Assembly: GCF_900099835.1 (NCBI RefSeq)
Contig: NZ_FNKP01000003.1
Coordinates: 496,001 to 560,000, forward strand
Direction: 5' to 3'
DNA length: 64,000 nt
Source: Paraburkholderia fungorum
Lineage (GTDB): Bacteria > Pseudomonadota > Gammaproteobacteria > Burkholderiales > Burkholderiaceae
This document shows positions 1-8,160 of this stretch, piece by piece. The notes beneath the pieces are model-generated. The model made no database searches. It was not told where the DNA came from and saw only the letters and a program-made list of their open reading frames with translations. The first letter of the stretch is position 1, and every line of letters begins with the position of its first letter. Position numbers and translations under genes: made by a program.

Positions 1-655
1 AAGCGAATCTCCTTTTCGATAAGTCAACATCCAGTGTGTAGAGATCACACCGCTAATCAGAGATAAGATCGCAAAAATAGCCAAAAAAGAGGCCCAAATA
101 TTGTCTCGCCCGGGAGGATCAAAGCTTGCCTCGAACTTTAGAAATTTCATTAAATAATATTGAAGTGATAACGTTCCATGTAGAAATTTTCGCCGTTCGC
201 CTTTCGCGTTATAAGCAGCAACTACTGTACACATTGACCGTAAGAGATCAGCCGCAATCAATCTATTGCCCTGCATTATTACGCCTCAGGCTTAAAGATA
301 TCGATTAGTCTGAAACACCGCAATTCCTTCTCGACCGACAATGTCAAATTTTCGCAAGTGTAATATTGTTAAATATTTCAGAAAGCTTTGATGTTGCTTG
401 CACGGACCAACTTTGCTGTATGCGCGTCGCTATTGACCTAGCGGGTGCCCGCGCATGGATTGTCGACGATCTAGGTATCAAGGTCGAAGGTCTATTACTG
501 GCCGTTCAGTGCCTCATGCAGTTTGCATTCTCAGATCGAGGTGAGTGACAATCGAAGGGCCCTGCCCGACCGGAGCGGACGATGAGCATTCCCCGCATCG
601 GACATTCAAAAAGGCTACGTTGGCAACCTTGGACGGTTCGGTGAACCTCAAGTGA
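1..655. other. Stretch without a supported gene
   Basis: The region is AT-richer than most of the window. Two open frames of 60 codons lie on the plus strand (126-308 and 366-548), but neither shows a domain, a signal peptide or a convincing ribosome binding site. I see no strong inverted repeat or RNA gene. It probably belongs to the flank of a gene outside the window. Confidence 0.5.
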
Positions 656-1258
656 TCAGCGACGGTCCTTCATCGCTTCTAAGTCTTGCTGGCCGAAAAA
701 CGAATCAATGGCATGAATCGAAAGTACACGGATACCATACGGACCGGTCAGAACATGAACGATAGACGCTCTTCGCGCATTCCAGTCTGCAGGGTAGTTA
801 AAGAGCGCAAATGTCGGGCAGGTAAATACCATGCCGTCGACTTGACGGTCATACCACGTCACGGAGTTTGGGCATTTCCTTGAAATCGGCTGCGCGGATG
901 TTAGGTAATAGCGGCTTTCATGGGACGTGGTTCGGACAAGTAGTCGTTCACTGGCATCCGTCAGCATCCACCCGGAAAAGACGAGATACGCGAAGACAAG
1001 GAATAGGAAGGCGATCAATTGGCGGCTGCTAATCCGCCTGTTCGAACTTACTTGCTTTGCCGACATTCGAGTCAGCATACAGATCGCGGCAACAACTAGC
1101 GTGGCGACGCCAAACCCGAGCCATACAGGATCGAATCGGCCACGGAGCGCACCATTTGCGAAAGAATCAGAGACAGCACTGGACAGGACGAACGCAACGG
1201 GAAAAATCGAAATCAGGCCGAAGAACAGGATATACCCCATTACCGACCGGATTTTCAT
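656..1258 (-). CDS. Hypothetical inner-membrane protein
   Basis: A 200-residue protein that I do not recognise. It begins with a hydrophobic helix (about residues 7-28), followed by two more strongly hydrophobic stretches near 45-62 and 80-98. The C-terminal hundred residues are more polar and contain two cysteines (in RKCPN and FTCPT) that could form a disulfide outside the membrane. The ATG at 1258 follows a GGAG about 12 bases upstream. The gene lies just downstream of a TauE/SafE permease on the same strand, so the two may be co-transcribed, but nothing in the sequence ties its function to that permease. Confidence 0.6.
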   Translation of the reverse strand: MKIRSVMGYILFFGLISIFPVAFVLSSAVSDSFANGALRGRFDPVWLGFGVATLVVAAICMLTRMSAKQVSSNRRISSRQLIAFLFLVFAYLVFSGWMLTDASERLLVRTTSHESRYYLTSAQPISRKCPNSVTWYDRQVDGMVFTCPTFALFNYPADWNARRASIVHVLTGPYGIRVLSIHAIDSFFGQQDLEAMKDRR

Positions 1259-1261
1259 TTT

Positions 1262-1495
1262 CTATTTCTCCAAGGCTCGTAAGCGTCGCAGCGTAGCATC
1301 GGCGACCGATGCGGACGGATTGTCAGCGATCCGAGCGCCAGTGTCGAGTGTCCGCAATTGGTCGAACCCGGCCCGACAAAAACCTCGATCTCTAATCGCA
1401 GCATGCAGCGAAAGGCCTGAGTCGGGCCCGTAAAGAACGGTCGACAGTGCGTCGTGTCGATGGCGGCTTTCACTTAACCGCCATTTGCATTTCAA
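1262..1495 (-). CDS. Possible small protein or in-frame remnant after TauE/SafE
   Basis: These 77 codons follow the TAG stop of the permease gene directly and in the same frame, and they end three bases before the next gene's ATG. There is no ATG, and the only early start candidate is a TTG with no visible ribosome binding site. The composition, for example the end ADATLRRLRALEK, looks like real protein rather than noise. It could be a small protein with a poor start, the surviving tail of a decayed gene, or chance. An overlapping 72-codon frame at 1255-1473 looks less protein-like. Confidence 0.28.
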   Translation of the reverse strand: MKCKWRLSESRHRHDALSTVLYGPDSGLSLHAAIRDRGFCRAGFDQLRTLDTGARIADNPSASVADATLRRLRALEK

Positions 1496-2218
1496 CTAGC
1501 GTGCTGCCGCCCACAGCAGCGATAGCCCAGACGACAGCATTAATCCATCCACGACCAGCTTGAAAGTCCCAGGGCTCATTCGGGTAACAATACGACGTGC
1601 GACGAACGTCCCGGCCATCAGCGCCGAACCAGTGATTAATCCATCGAACACGACGGGCAGCGGCAGTGCTCCAAAGTGATTGAAGACGGCGACTTTGGCA
1701 CCGTAGACCGCGAGAGAGCCCATGGCTTCGGTCGCAAGAAATGCGCCTTTCACCAAACCATATCCCATGAACACCGGTACGGTAATCGGGCCGGTTGAAA
1801 CAACAATGCCAGTGAGAAAACCCACTACCGCACCGATCACCGCCAGTTGCAGCAGCGAGAACTGGATTGCATGACGCGCAAGCCAGCGCCGTGCCGGAAC
1901 CATGGCAACAAAGAATACGCCGAGCGCCAACTCGACAGCATGCGGCGGCAAAGCCAGTAGCGTGCGCACGCCCAAAGCCGCTGCCGGTACAGCTGTCACG
2001 CAATAGGCAAAGCATGCGCGCCAGTCGATCTCGCGCCACCAGGACAGTACCTTGCCGAGATTACCCATGATTGCGGCAATGGCCATGATCGGAACGGCCT
2101 GTTGTGGGCCATATAGTATGACCAGGACAGGCATGAGCAGCATCGACGATCCCGTGCCGATTACGCCACTCAACGTTCCTGCAAGCAAACCAACGCAAAG
2201 CACCAGCAGGTATCCCAT
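1496..2218 (-). CDS. Sulfite exporter TauE/SafE family permease
   Basis: This 240-residue integral membrane protein has the size and pattern of the TauE/SafE (formerly DUF81) family. It has a glycine-rich first helix (GLLAGTLSGVIGTGSSMLLMP), further helices through the middle, and the second half-repeat beginning VIGAVVGFLTGIVVSTGPITVP. Family members export or import small organosulfur or sulfite-like anions, but the substrate cannot be told from sequence. The ATG at 2218 has a GGAG eight bases upstream. No sulfur metabolism genes are nearby, so its role here is open. The following reading frame continues in phase after the stop. Confidence 0.85.
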   Translation of the reverse strand: MGYLLVLCVGLLAGTLSGVIGTGSSMLLMPVLVILYGPQQAVPIMAIAAIMGNLGKVLSWWREIDWRACFAYCVTAVPAAALGVRTLLALPPHAVELALGVFFVAMVPARRWLARHAIQFSLLQLAVIGAVVGFLTGIVVSTGPITVPVFMGYGLVKGAFLATEAMGSLAVYGAKVAVFNHFGALPLPVVFDGLITGSALMAGTFVARRIVTRMSPGTFKLVVDGLMLSSGLSLLWAAAR

Positions 2219-2893
2219 CTCAGGCTCTCCACCGTGGGCAAAAGCGTGATTCTATAGTCATACGATGGGAATGATTCGCCGACGAATCCATCGGCTGCCT
2301 TACGGTTAGAAACGATCGCGCAAGTGTCTCAGTCTCCGTTTCGTTGAAAGGCAGAAGATGGTCGGAATCGGAAGATTGCATCAAACGATGCCGGATCAAT
2401 CTGGCAGCATCGCGACGCTCCACATGCGACTAACTGCGGACCGTCACATTTTCCCCAAAGCGGTCGTTCAAACGCCGACACTGTTTGCCAGGAGACGACC
2501 TCATGACAACGCCGAGCGTCACTCACTGGACACCGTGCAAGAGCGTAAGACGCGACGCGCGTCTCCTGGATAGCCCGACATTTTCTTATTGCAGGAGAGC
2601 CTGCAAAGGCCGCTTCGGGTTGAAAATCCATCCTTCGCGGGCTGCCGGTTGGCCCCGAGGCGCAACGGGTCGTCCATCAGCTTGATCACTTGCCTCTATG
2701 ACGTTTGCTCGGCGGCGTTGTATTGGAAACGCACGACGACGAGCACGTCTTTGCGGATCGCCACCTTCTCGTGGACAATGCACCATTTGGGCTTCAGACA
2801 GGAGGGCGCCACGAAGCCGGATCTGCCTGGCTCACAAGAAAGCTTCCATGGCGCACAGTCGGTTTCTTAGTCGTAGCGATTAATCAATACGGG
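2219..2893. other. Stretch without a supported gene
   Basis: Several overlapping open frames occur on both strands, but none has a recognisable domain or a credible start. The dehydrogenase frame stays open upstream to 2705, yet its first 63 codons do not resemble the SDR family, so they are treated as leader DNA. No clear terminator or repeat was seen. Confidence 0.45.
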
Positions 2894-3694
2894 ATGTGTA
2901 TGGCAACTTCTAGCGAAAAATCTTCGGGACAAGCACGTTACGCGAGCTATCCCAGTCTGGTAGACCGGGTCGTGCTCATTACGGGCGGTGCGAGCGGCAT
3001 TGGCGCTTCGTTCGTCGAGCACTTCGTTGCGCAAGGTTCACGTGTGGGCTTTCTCGACATCGACACGAACGCGGGAACAGCGCTCGCCAAATCGCTCGAT
3101 AACGCGCACCATCAACCGCTCTTCGTCGCCTGCGATGTCACCGACATTCCCGCGTTGCACGCGGCCATCGCCGAAGTGCGGGCAGCATTCGGACCGATCG
3201 AGGTGCTCGTGAACAACGCGGCAAACGATCGCCGCCACGCGCTCGCCGACGTGACGCCCGAGTCGTTCGATGCAGGCGTTGCAGTTAACGTGCGGCATCA
3301 GTTGTTCGCAGCGCAGGCCGTGGTCGAGGATATGAAGGCCGCACGCGCGGGTTCGATCATTAATCTCGGCTCGCATTGCTGGATGCTCAAGAGCAGCCAG
3401 TTCCCGGTCTACGCAATGAGCAAGGCGGCAGTACAGGGCTTGACGCGCGGGTTCGCCAAGGACCTCGGCGCGTATGGGATCCGCGTGAACACGCTCGTGC
3501 CGGGCTGGGTGTTGACTGAGAAGCAGCGCAACCTGTGGCTTACCGACGAAGGCCGCGACGAGATACGACGCGGCCAGTGCATCGACGAGGAAATGGAGCC
3601 CGGCGATCTCGCGCGCATGGCGCTCTTCCTCGCGGCCGACGACAGCCGCATGATCACGTCGGAGGATGTCATGGTGACGGGTGGCTGGTCGTAA
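2894..3694 (+). CDS. SDR-family NAD(P)-dependent oxidoreductase, sugar 1-dehydrogenase-like
   Basis: A classical short-chain dehydrogenase of 266 residues. The Rossmann glycine motif TGGASGIG is near residue 30, the NNAA motif follows in LVNNAAND, a serine sits in NLGSHCW, and the catalytic YxxxK is YAMSK. The C-terminus (DVMVTGGWS) is typical of the family. The overall pattern (SYPSLVDRVVLITGG, LVPGWVLTEKQ) recalls SDRs that oxidise aldoses at C1 in Burkholderia sugar pathways, but the substrate is an inference. The start is the ATG at 2894 or the ATG two codons later at 2900; both have weak ribosome binding sites. No other sugar-catabolic gene adjoins it. Confidence 0.85.
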   Translation: MCMATSSEKSSGQARYASYPSLVDRVVLITGGASGIGASFVEHFVAQGSRVGFLDIDTNAGTALAKSLDNAHHQPLFVACDVTDIPALHAAIAEVRAAFGPIEVLVNNAANDRRHALADVTPESFDAGVAVNVRHQLFAAQAVVEDMKAARAGSIINLGSHCWMLKSSQFPVYAMSKAAVQGLTRGFAKDLGAYGIRVNTLVPGWVLTEKQRNLWLTDEGRDEIRRGQCIDEEMEPGDLARMALFLAADDSRMITSEDVMVTGGWS

Positions 3695-3925
3695 TAAAGC
3701 CGATTCTCGCCCGGCGGTTTGGCCGATTGACGAGCGGTAGTGGCATGGCAACTTCCGGGGAAAGGGTTGGCCGCTAGTAGAAGCACGTTCGCGACCTCGC
3801 GCAACGAGGCGAGGCTTCGAAGATTGTCGACGAACTCACCCGGATCGCCGACTGACCGCTGATCGCCGGGATCGGTTTTGCCCTATCCACTCCGGCCCCT
3901 ATGACGTGACCCAAAGAGCCTATGC

Positions 3926-4289
3926 CTACTCGTATGGACGGTCGCGGTCATCGAGAATCGCAAGGTTGTCACGACGCGCGTTATAAGTGCCAGCGTATTT
4001 CACGTCGTAGGACGCTGGCCTGCCGGCAATACGGAATTGATAGCGCATTGGCTTTATCACGCGCTGGCCATGTTCCATGACCATGATTGGCGCGTAATCA
4101 CCCGAAAATTCGTGAGTCGCGATCTTTCAAGTCGGTACGCTTCAAATCGTCCAGTCGGCGAATCATCGCGTCGATCTTATCCGCAGCAATGCGTTTGCTC
4201 TCGGTCGCCGATTTGGTGACTTTGGTTTGAAGTGTCCTGTCTGGGTCAGTCAGTCTCGTGCGCTGCCTGAATAACTCCTGCTCGAACAT
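3926..4289 (-). pseudogene. Frameshifted remnant of an SRAP (YedK-like) family gene
   Basis: Read on the minus strand, the first frame (4289 to 4098) encodes EQELFRQRTRL...KVTKSATESKRIAADKI...DLKDRDSRIFG and then stops. One base over, the reading continues at once as GDYAPIMVMEHGQRV, KPMRYQFRIAGRPASYD and YAGTYNARRDNL, stopping at 3926-3928. Together these match the middle and C-terminal part of SOS-response-associated peptidase family proteins, which bind abasic DNA through an N-terminal Cys2. The N-terminal third with that cysteine is missing, and no start is visible upstream. The combination of truncation and frameshift makes this a dead gene. The family identification rests on recalled sequence similarity. 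Confidence 0.72.
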
Positions 4290-4377
4290 GTACGCGCATT
4301 CTGGGTATATCAGTGAGCAGACCGCCGGCCTCCTTTCGCGGCGGCCTGCATTAATCGACTAGCGAGCGGTCATTTCC

Positions 4378-4668
4378 CTAACCTGCTTTCGCCGCCGCCT
4401 CCTTCGCGAGTAAGCGTTGCGCCTGATGATCACCTTTACCCGCTTCCTGGGCGGTTTGGACTGATGTTTCGGAGGCTTCGGCCATCATTGCACGTGCCGC
4501 GCTACTGATGCTGACTGTATAGGAGGCCGATGTGCCGGACGAGCCGGACGAAGTGGATGAACTATTTGTTGCGGTTGGGGATGTTGTTACCGACGTAGCG
4601 GATGCTTGTGTCTCGCTAGACGAAGCCGGAGTTTGAGAGAGAGTTTGACTGATTGTTTGAATAGACAT
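4378..4668 (-). CDS. Small Ser/Thr-rich protein of unknown function
   Basis: A 96-residue protein, more than a third serine and threonine, with a low-complexity centre (TSPTATNSSSTSSGSSG) followed by SYTVSISSAARAMMAEAS and an alanine/lysine-rich tail. There is no signal peptide or membrane helix. The ATG at 4668 is preferred over the upstream one at 4716 because GGAG lies six bases before it. I recognise no family. The composition suggests a disordered protein, and the SISSAARA stretch recalls small flagellar or secreted proteins, but that is weak. Its upstream region is the best-defined promoter in the window, with two direct-repeat boxes and a -10 element. Confidence 0.62.
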   Translation of the reverse strand: MSIQTISQTLSQTPASSSETQASATSVTTSPTATNSSSTSSGSSGTSASYTVSISSAARAMMAEASETSVQTAQEAGKGDHQAQRLLAKEAAAKAG

Positions 4669-4751
4669 TGTGATCTCCGATGGAAGAACGTTGGACTGCA
4701 TTGCTTCTATCGGCATCGACTCACTGATCTTGAAGTTTATATTTTTTTAAA

Positions 4752-4790
4752 TTTATACGCAGCATAAGTGTGTCTTAAGAATCATTTAAA
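4752..4790 (-). promoter_or_regulatory. Promoter with OmpR/PmrA-class box in the -35 region
   Basis: On the minus strand, TTTAAA-TGATT-CTTAAG (4790-4774) is followed 16 bases later by TATAAA (4757-4752). This is the spacing expected when a response regulator's direct-repeat site replaces a -35 element. The half-site CTTAAG with N5 spacing matches the pattern known for PmrA/QseB-type regulators. It reads towards the Ser/Thr-rich gene at 4668. Confidence 0.5.
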
Positions 4791-4870
4791 GCGACACAAA
4801 CCATTGAGTTTTTTTATTCAATACCACTTCGGATTGACGATCACAACGAGATGAATTCTCAATCGTCCTC

Positions 4871-4887
4871 CTTAAGGATTTCTTCAG
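4871..4887 (-). promoter_or_regulatory. Upstream CTGAAG-N5-CTTAAG box
   Basis: Read on the minus strand the site is CTGAAG-AAATC-CTTAAG, a direct repeat with 11-base periodicity. It lies about 80 bases upstream of the promoter-proximal box of the same gene. The element at 27554-27570 matches it at 15 of 17 bases and in the same orientation relative to its gene. Confidence 0.5.
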
Positions 4888-4899
4888 ATTACTCCATCG

Positions 4900-5046
4900 C
4901 ATAGATTGCAGCTCGCCGGAGACAAGATATCTCATTCATTTGGCGATCGGTCTCAGGTACGCCCTGAGGTAGCACCAGGAATACCATCACTACGGCCGCT
5001 GCAATCATCAATGCCGCATAGACAACCAGTTAGTTAGCCGATCCCA
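4900..5046 (-). pseudogene. Possible C-terminal remnant of a membrane transporter
   Basis: Directly downstream of the RND pump gene, the minus strand encodes a final hydrophobic helix and tail (LVVYAALMIAAAVVMVFLVL, then PQGVPETDRQ) interrupted just upstream by a stop. This looks like the end of a permease with no preceding gene. In E. coli mdtABCD an MFS transporter follows MdtC, so an eroded equivalent is possible. With one helix only, chance cannot be excluded. Confidence 0.3.
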
Positions 5047-8000
5047 TCAGACAGCAGACTCACGTTCCGCGAATGTGTCCTTCGCGCGAGATCTTGCGAA
5101 CCAATGCGCAAGCCGATCAAACCATAGATGCACGACTGGGGTGGTAAATAGCGTCAACAACTGCGAGAGGATCAGCCCGCCCACGATCGCGATACCCAAC
5201 GGCACGCGCAACTCCGCACCCGCGCCGTGTCCCAGTGCGAGCGGCAGTGCACCGAACAGCGCGGCCAGCGTGGTCATCATGATCGGCCTGAAACGTAGCA
5301 CGCACGCCTGACGAATCGCCTCGCGAGGCGATAGGCCATGCTCGCGCTCGGCGACGAGTGCGAAGTCGATCATCATGATCGCGTTCTTCTTCACAATGCC
5401 AATCAGCAAAATTATGCCGATCATCCCCATGATCGATAGATCCTGCCCGCACAGCATCAACGCGAGAAGCGCCCCAACTCCTGCCGACGGCAATGTGGAA
5501 ATGATCGTAAGCGGATGAATCGCACTCTCGTACAGAATGCCGAGAATCAGGTACACAACGACCAGTGCGGCCGCAATAAGATAAGGCTCGCTCGCGAGCG
5601 ACGCCTGAAAAGCCTGTGCCGTACCCTGAAACGAACCAGTCAGACTATCGGGCTTGCCAGCCGCCAGTTCGGCCTGGTGAATCGCCGTGACCGCATTGCC
5701 GAGAGACTGACCCGGCGCGAGATTGAATGAAATGGTGACGGCCGGAAATAGCCCCTGATGATTCACCGAAATCGGCGACACGTTGTTCTCCACTTTGGCG
5801 AGCGTGCTGAGCGGCACCAGTTCATTCGTCGAAGGTGAACGTACGTAAAGGTGCGCGAGCGCATCGGTCGTCAACTGAAATGACGGATCGACTTCTTCGA
5901 CCACGTGATATTGGTTCAACTGCGTGAACAGCGTCGCGATCTGCCGCTGACCAAAGGCGTCATACAGCGTATCGTCGATAGCCTGCGCGGTGATGCCGAA
6001 GCGCGAGGCCGTACTGCGATCGATCACGAGCGTGGCGCTGGTCGCGGCCGCCTGCTGATCGGACGTGACATCCGCGAGTTGCGGCAGCCTGGACAATCTG
6101 TCCGTCAACACACCGGCCCAATGACTGAGCTCGTTGATATCCGGGTCTTGCAACGTGTACTGGTACTGCGCGGCGCTGATCCGGCCGCCTACCTGAATAT
6201 CCTGGCGAACCTGCATCGATACCGACACGCCCATCACCGTCGCCAACTGCGGCTTCAAACGGTTGAGCACCTGTGCCGCATTGACCGTGCGCTGGTTGAA
6301 CACCTTCAGGTTGATCATCACGTGCCCTTGACTCACAGTCGGATTCGGGCCAATCCAGTAGAACACGTTGTCGACCGCAGGATCGGCTTCGACGATGTGA
6401 CCGATCTGCTGCATCTTCTGCGACATCGCGCGCGGCGAGATATCCGGCGCGGCCTGCGCAATACCTATGATCAAACCAGAGTCTTCCTGCGGAAAGAAGC
6501 CCTTTGGAATCAGCACGAACAAAGCGCCGGTCGCCATGACAGTTGCGATGGTGACGCCGAGCATCAGCTTCGGGCGGTCCAGCACCCAATCGAGTCCTTG
6601 CTCATAACGCCGTTCAACCGCGACGAAACCGCGTTCGAGCCAGCCCTCGAAGCGGCGCATCGGACCGCGCGCGCCGGATTCCGGCAAGCGGATCAACCAG
6701 CCGCACAACATCGGCGTGAGCGTCAACGAGACGAGCGCCGACATCACGATGGCCGCACTGACCGTCACCGCGAATTCGCGGAACAGCCGACCCACGATAC
6801 CGCCCATCATCAGAATCGGAATGAACACGGCGATCAGCGAGATGGTCATCGAGACGATAGTGAAGCGCACTTCCATCGCCCCCAGCAGCGCGGCCTTCAT
6901 GCGCGGCACGCCCTCCTCGATATGTCGCATCACGTTTTCGATGACGACGATCGCGTCGTCCACCACGAAGCCGACTGCAATGGTGAGGCCCATCAGCGAC
7001 AGATTGTCGAGGCTATATCCGAGCAGATACATCACGCCGAAAGTCGCGACCAGCGACAGCGGAATGGTCATGCTCGGAATCAGCGTCGCCCAAAGGTTGC
7101 GCAGGAAGCAGAAGATCACCATCACAACGAGCGCAATGGTCAGCATCAGCGTGAACTGTACATCGTGCACGGATGCGTCGATGGTCTGCGTTCGGTCGCC
7201 CACCACGCGCAGGTGCGCGGCGGCGGGCAGCTGCGATTCGAGCGCCGGAAGCTTCGCCTTGATGTTGGCGATGGTCTGCACGACGTTGTAGCCGGGCTGT
7301 TTGTGGATGTCGAGAATGATCGCCCGTTCGTGCTGCAGCCACGCAGCCTGCTGATTGTCTTCGGCGGCGTTCAGGACGGTGCCGAGATCGGACACGCGGA
7401 TCGGCGCGCCGTTCCTGTAGGCGATCACCAGATCGCGATACTGGGCGGCCGTGGTCATCTGGTCGGTCGCGTTGAAAATCACCGAACGGTCCGGGCCGTT
7501 GAGACTGCCCTTCGGCGCGTTCACGGTTTGTACGCCGACGATCGAACGCACGTCTTCCAATGTCAGGCCGCGCGCGGTGAGCTTGTCGGGATCGAGTTGA
7601 ATCCGCACTGCGGGCCGCTGCTGGCCGTGAAAATCGACGAGACCGACGCCCGGCATCTGTGAAATCTGCTGCGCGAGATAGTCTTCGGCATAGCTGTCGA
7701 GCTGGGTCAGCGTGAGCGACGGCGAAGTCAGCCCGAGCGAAAGCAGCGTGAAGTCTGCGGGGTTGACCTTCTGATACGTCGGCGGATTGGGCAGGTTCTT
7801 CGGCAGTGTGCCGCCCGCCGCGTTGATTGCGGTCTGCACATCCTGCGCTGCGCCGTTGATGTCGCGCGTCAGATCGAACTGGATCGCGATATTGGTTACG
7901 CCCAGCGAACTCGACGAGGTCATCTGCGTCACGCCCGCGATCAGCGAAAGCTGCCGCTCGAGCGGCGTCGCCACCGACGTCGCCATCGTTTCCGCACTCG

Positions 8001-8160
8001 CACCCGGCAATTTGGCCTGAACCTGGATGGTCGGAAAATCCACTTGCGGCAGTGGCGCAACCGGCAATAGAAAATAAGCGACCACGCCGATCAGCAGAAC
8101 CGCAATCGCCAGAAAACTGGTGGCGATGCGCCGCTTGATGAACAACTCCATGAGACTCAT
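5047..8160 (-). CDS. RND efflux pump, inner-membrane permease (MdtB/MdtC-like)
   Basis: This 1037-residue protein has the full length and architecture of an HAE1-type RND permease: a first membrane helix at about residues 12-30, the first periplasmic porter domain, helices 2-6 from about 335, a second porter domain and a final helix bundle. The proton-relay aspartates are present in GFVVDDAIVVIENV, and the later conserved GIVKKNAIMMIDFAL is intact. N-terminal features (SLMELFIKRRIATSFL, PLPQVDFPTIQVQA) fit the MdtB/MdtC/MuxC branch. It would export drugs, bile-salt-like or plant-derived compounds using proton motive force. Its ATG overlaps the adaptor's stop by four bases. Unlike mdtABC, only one RND subunit is present. 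Confidence 0.95.
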   Translation of the reverse strand: MSLMELFIKRRIATSFLAIAVLLIGVVAYFLLPVAPLPQVDFPTIQVQAKLPGASAETMATSVATPLERQLSLIAGVTQMTSSSSLGVTNIAIQFDLTRDINGAAQDVQTAINAAGGTLPKNLPNPPTYQKVNPADFTLLSLGLTSPSLTLTQLDSYAEDYLAQQISQMPGVGLVDFHGQQRPAVRIQLDPDKLTARGLTLEDVRSIVGVQTVNAPKGSLNGPDRSVIFNATDQMTTAAQYRDLVIAYRNGAPIRVSDLGTVLNAAEDNQQAAWLQHERAIILDIHKQPGYNVVQTIANIKAKLPALESQLPAAAHLRVVGDRTQTIDASVHDVQFTLMLTIALVVMVIFCFLRNLWATLIPSMTIPLSLVATFGVMYLLGYSLDNLSLMGLTIAVGFVVDDAIVVIENVMRHIEEGVPRMKAALLGAMEVRFTIVSMTISLIAVFIPILMMGGIVGRLFREFAVTVSAAIVMSALVSLTLTPMLCGWLIRLPESGARGPMRRFEGWLERGFVAVERRYEQGLDWVLDRPKLMLGVTIATVMATGALFVLIPKGFFPQEDSGLIIGIAQAAPDISPRAMSQKMQQIGHIVEADPAVDNVFYWIGPNPTVSQGHVMINLKVFNQRTVNAAQVLNRLKPQLATVMGVSVSMQVRQDIQVGGRISAAQYQYTLQDPDINELSHWAGVLTDRLSRLPQLADVTSDQQAAATSATLVIDRSTASRFGITAQAIDDTLYDAFGQRQIATLFTQLNQYHVVEEVDPSFQLTTDALAHLYVRSPSTNELVPLSTLAKVENNVSPISVNHQGLFPAVTISFNLAPGQSLGNAVTAIHQAELAAGKPDSLTGSFQGTAQAFQASLASEPYLIAAALVVVYLILGILYESAIHPLTIISTLPSAGVGALLALMLCGQDLSIMGMIGIILLIGIVKKNAIMMIDFALVAEREHGLSPREAIRQACVLRFRPIMMTTLAALFGALPLALGHGAGAELRVPLGIAIVGGLILSQLLTLFTTPVVHLWFDRLAHWFARSRAKDTFAERESAV

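Noticed and set aside
5905..7662. 585-codon plus-strand frame
   Set aside because: It is the antisense shadow of the RND permease gene; the predicted protein is Arg/His-rich without domains.
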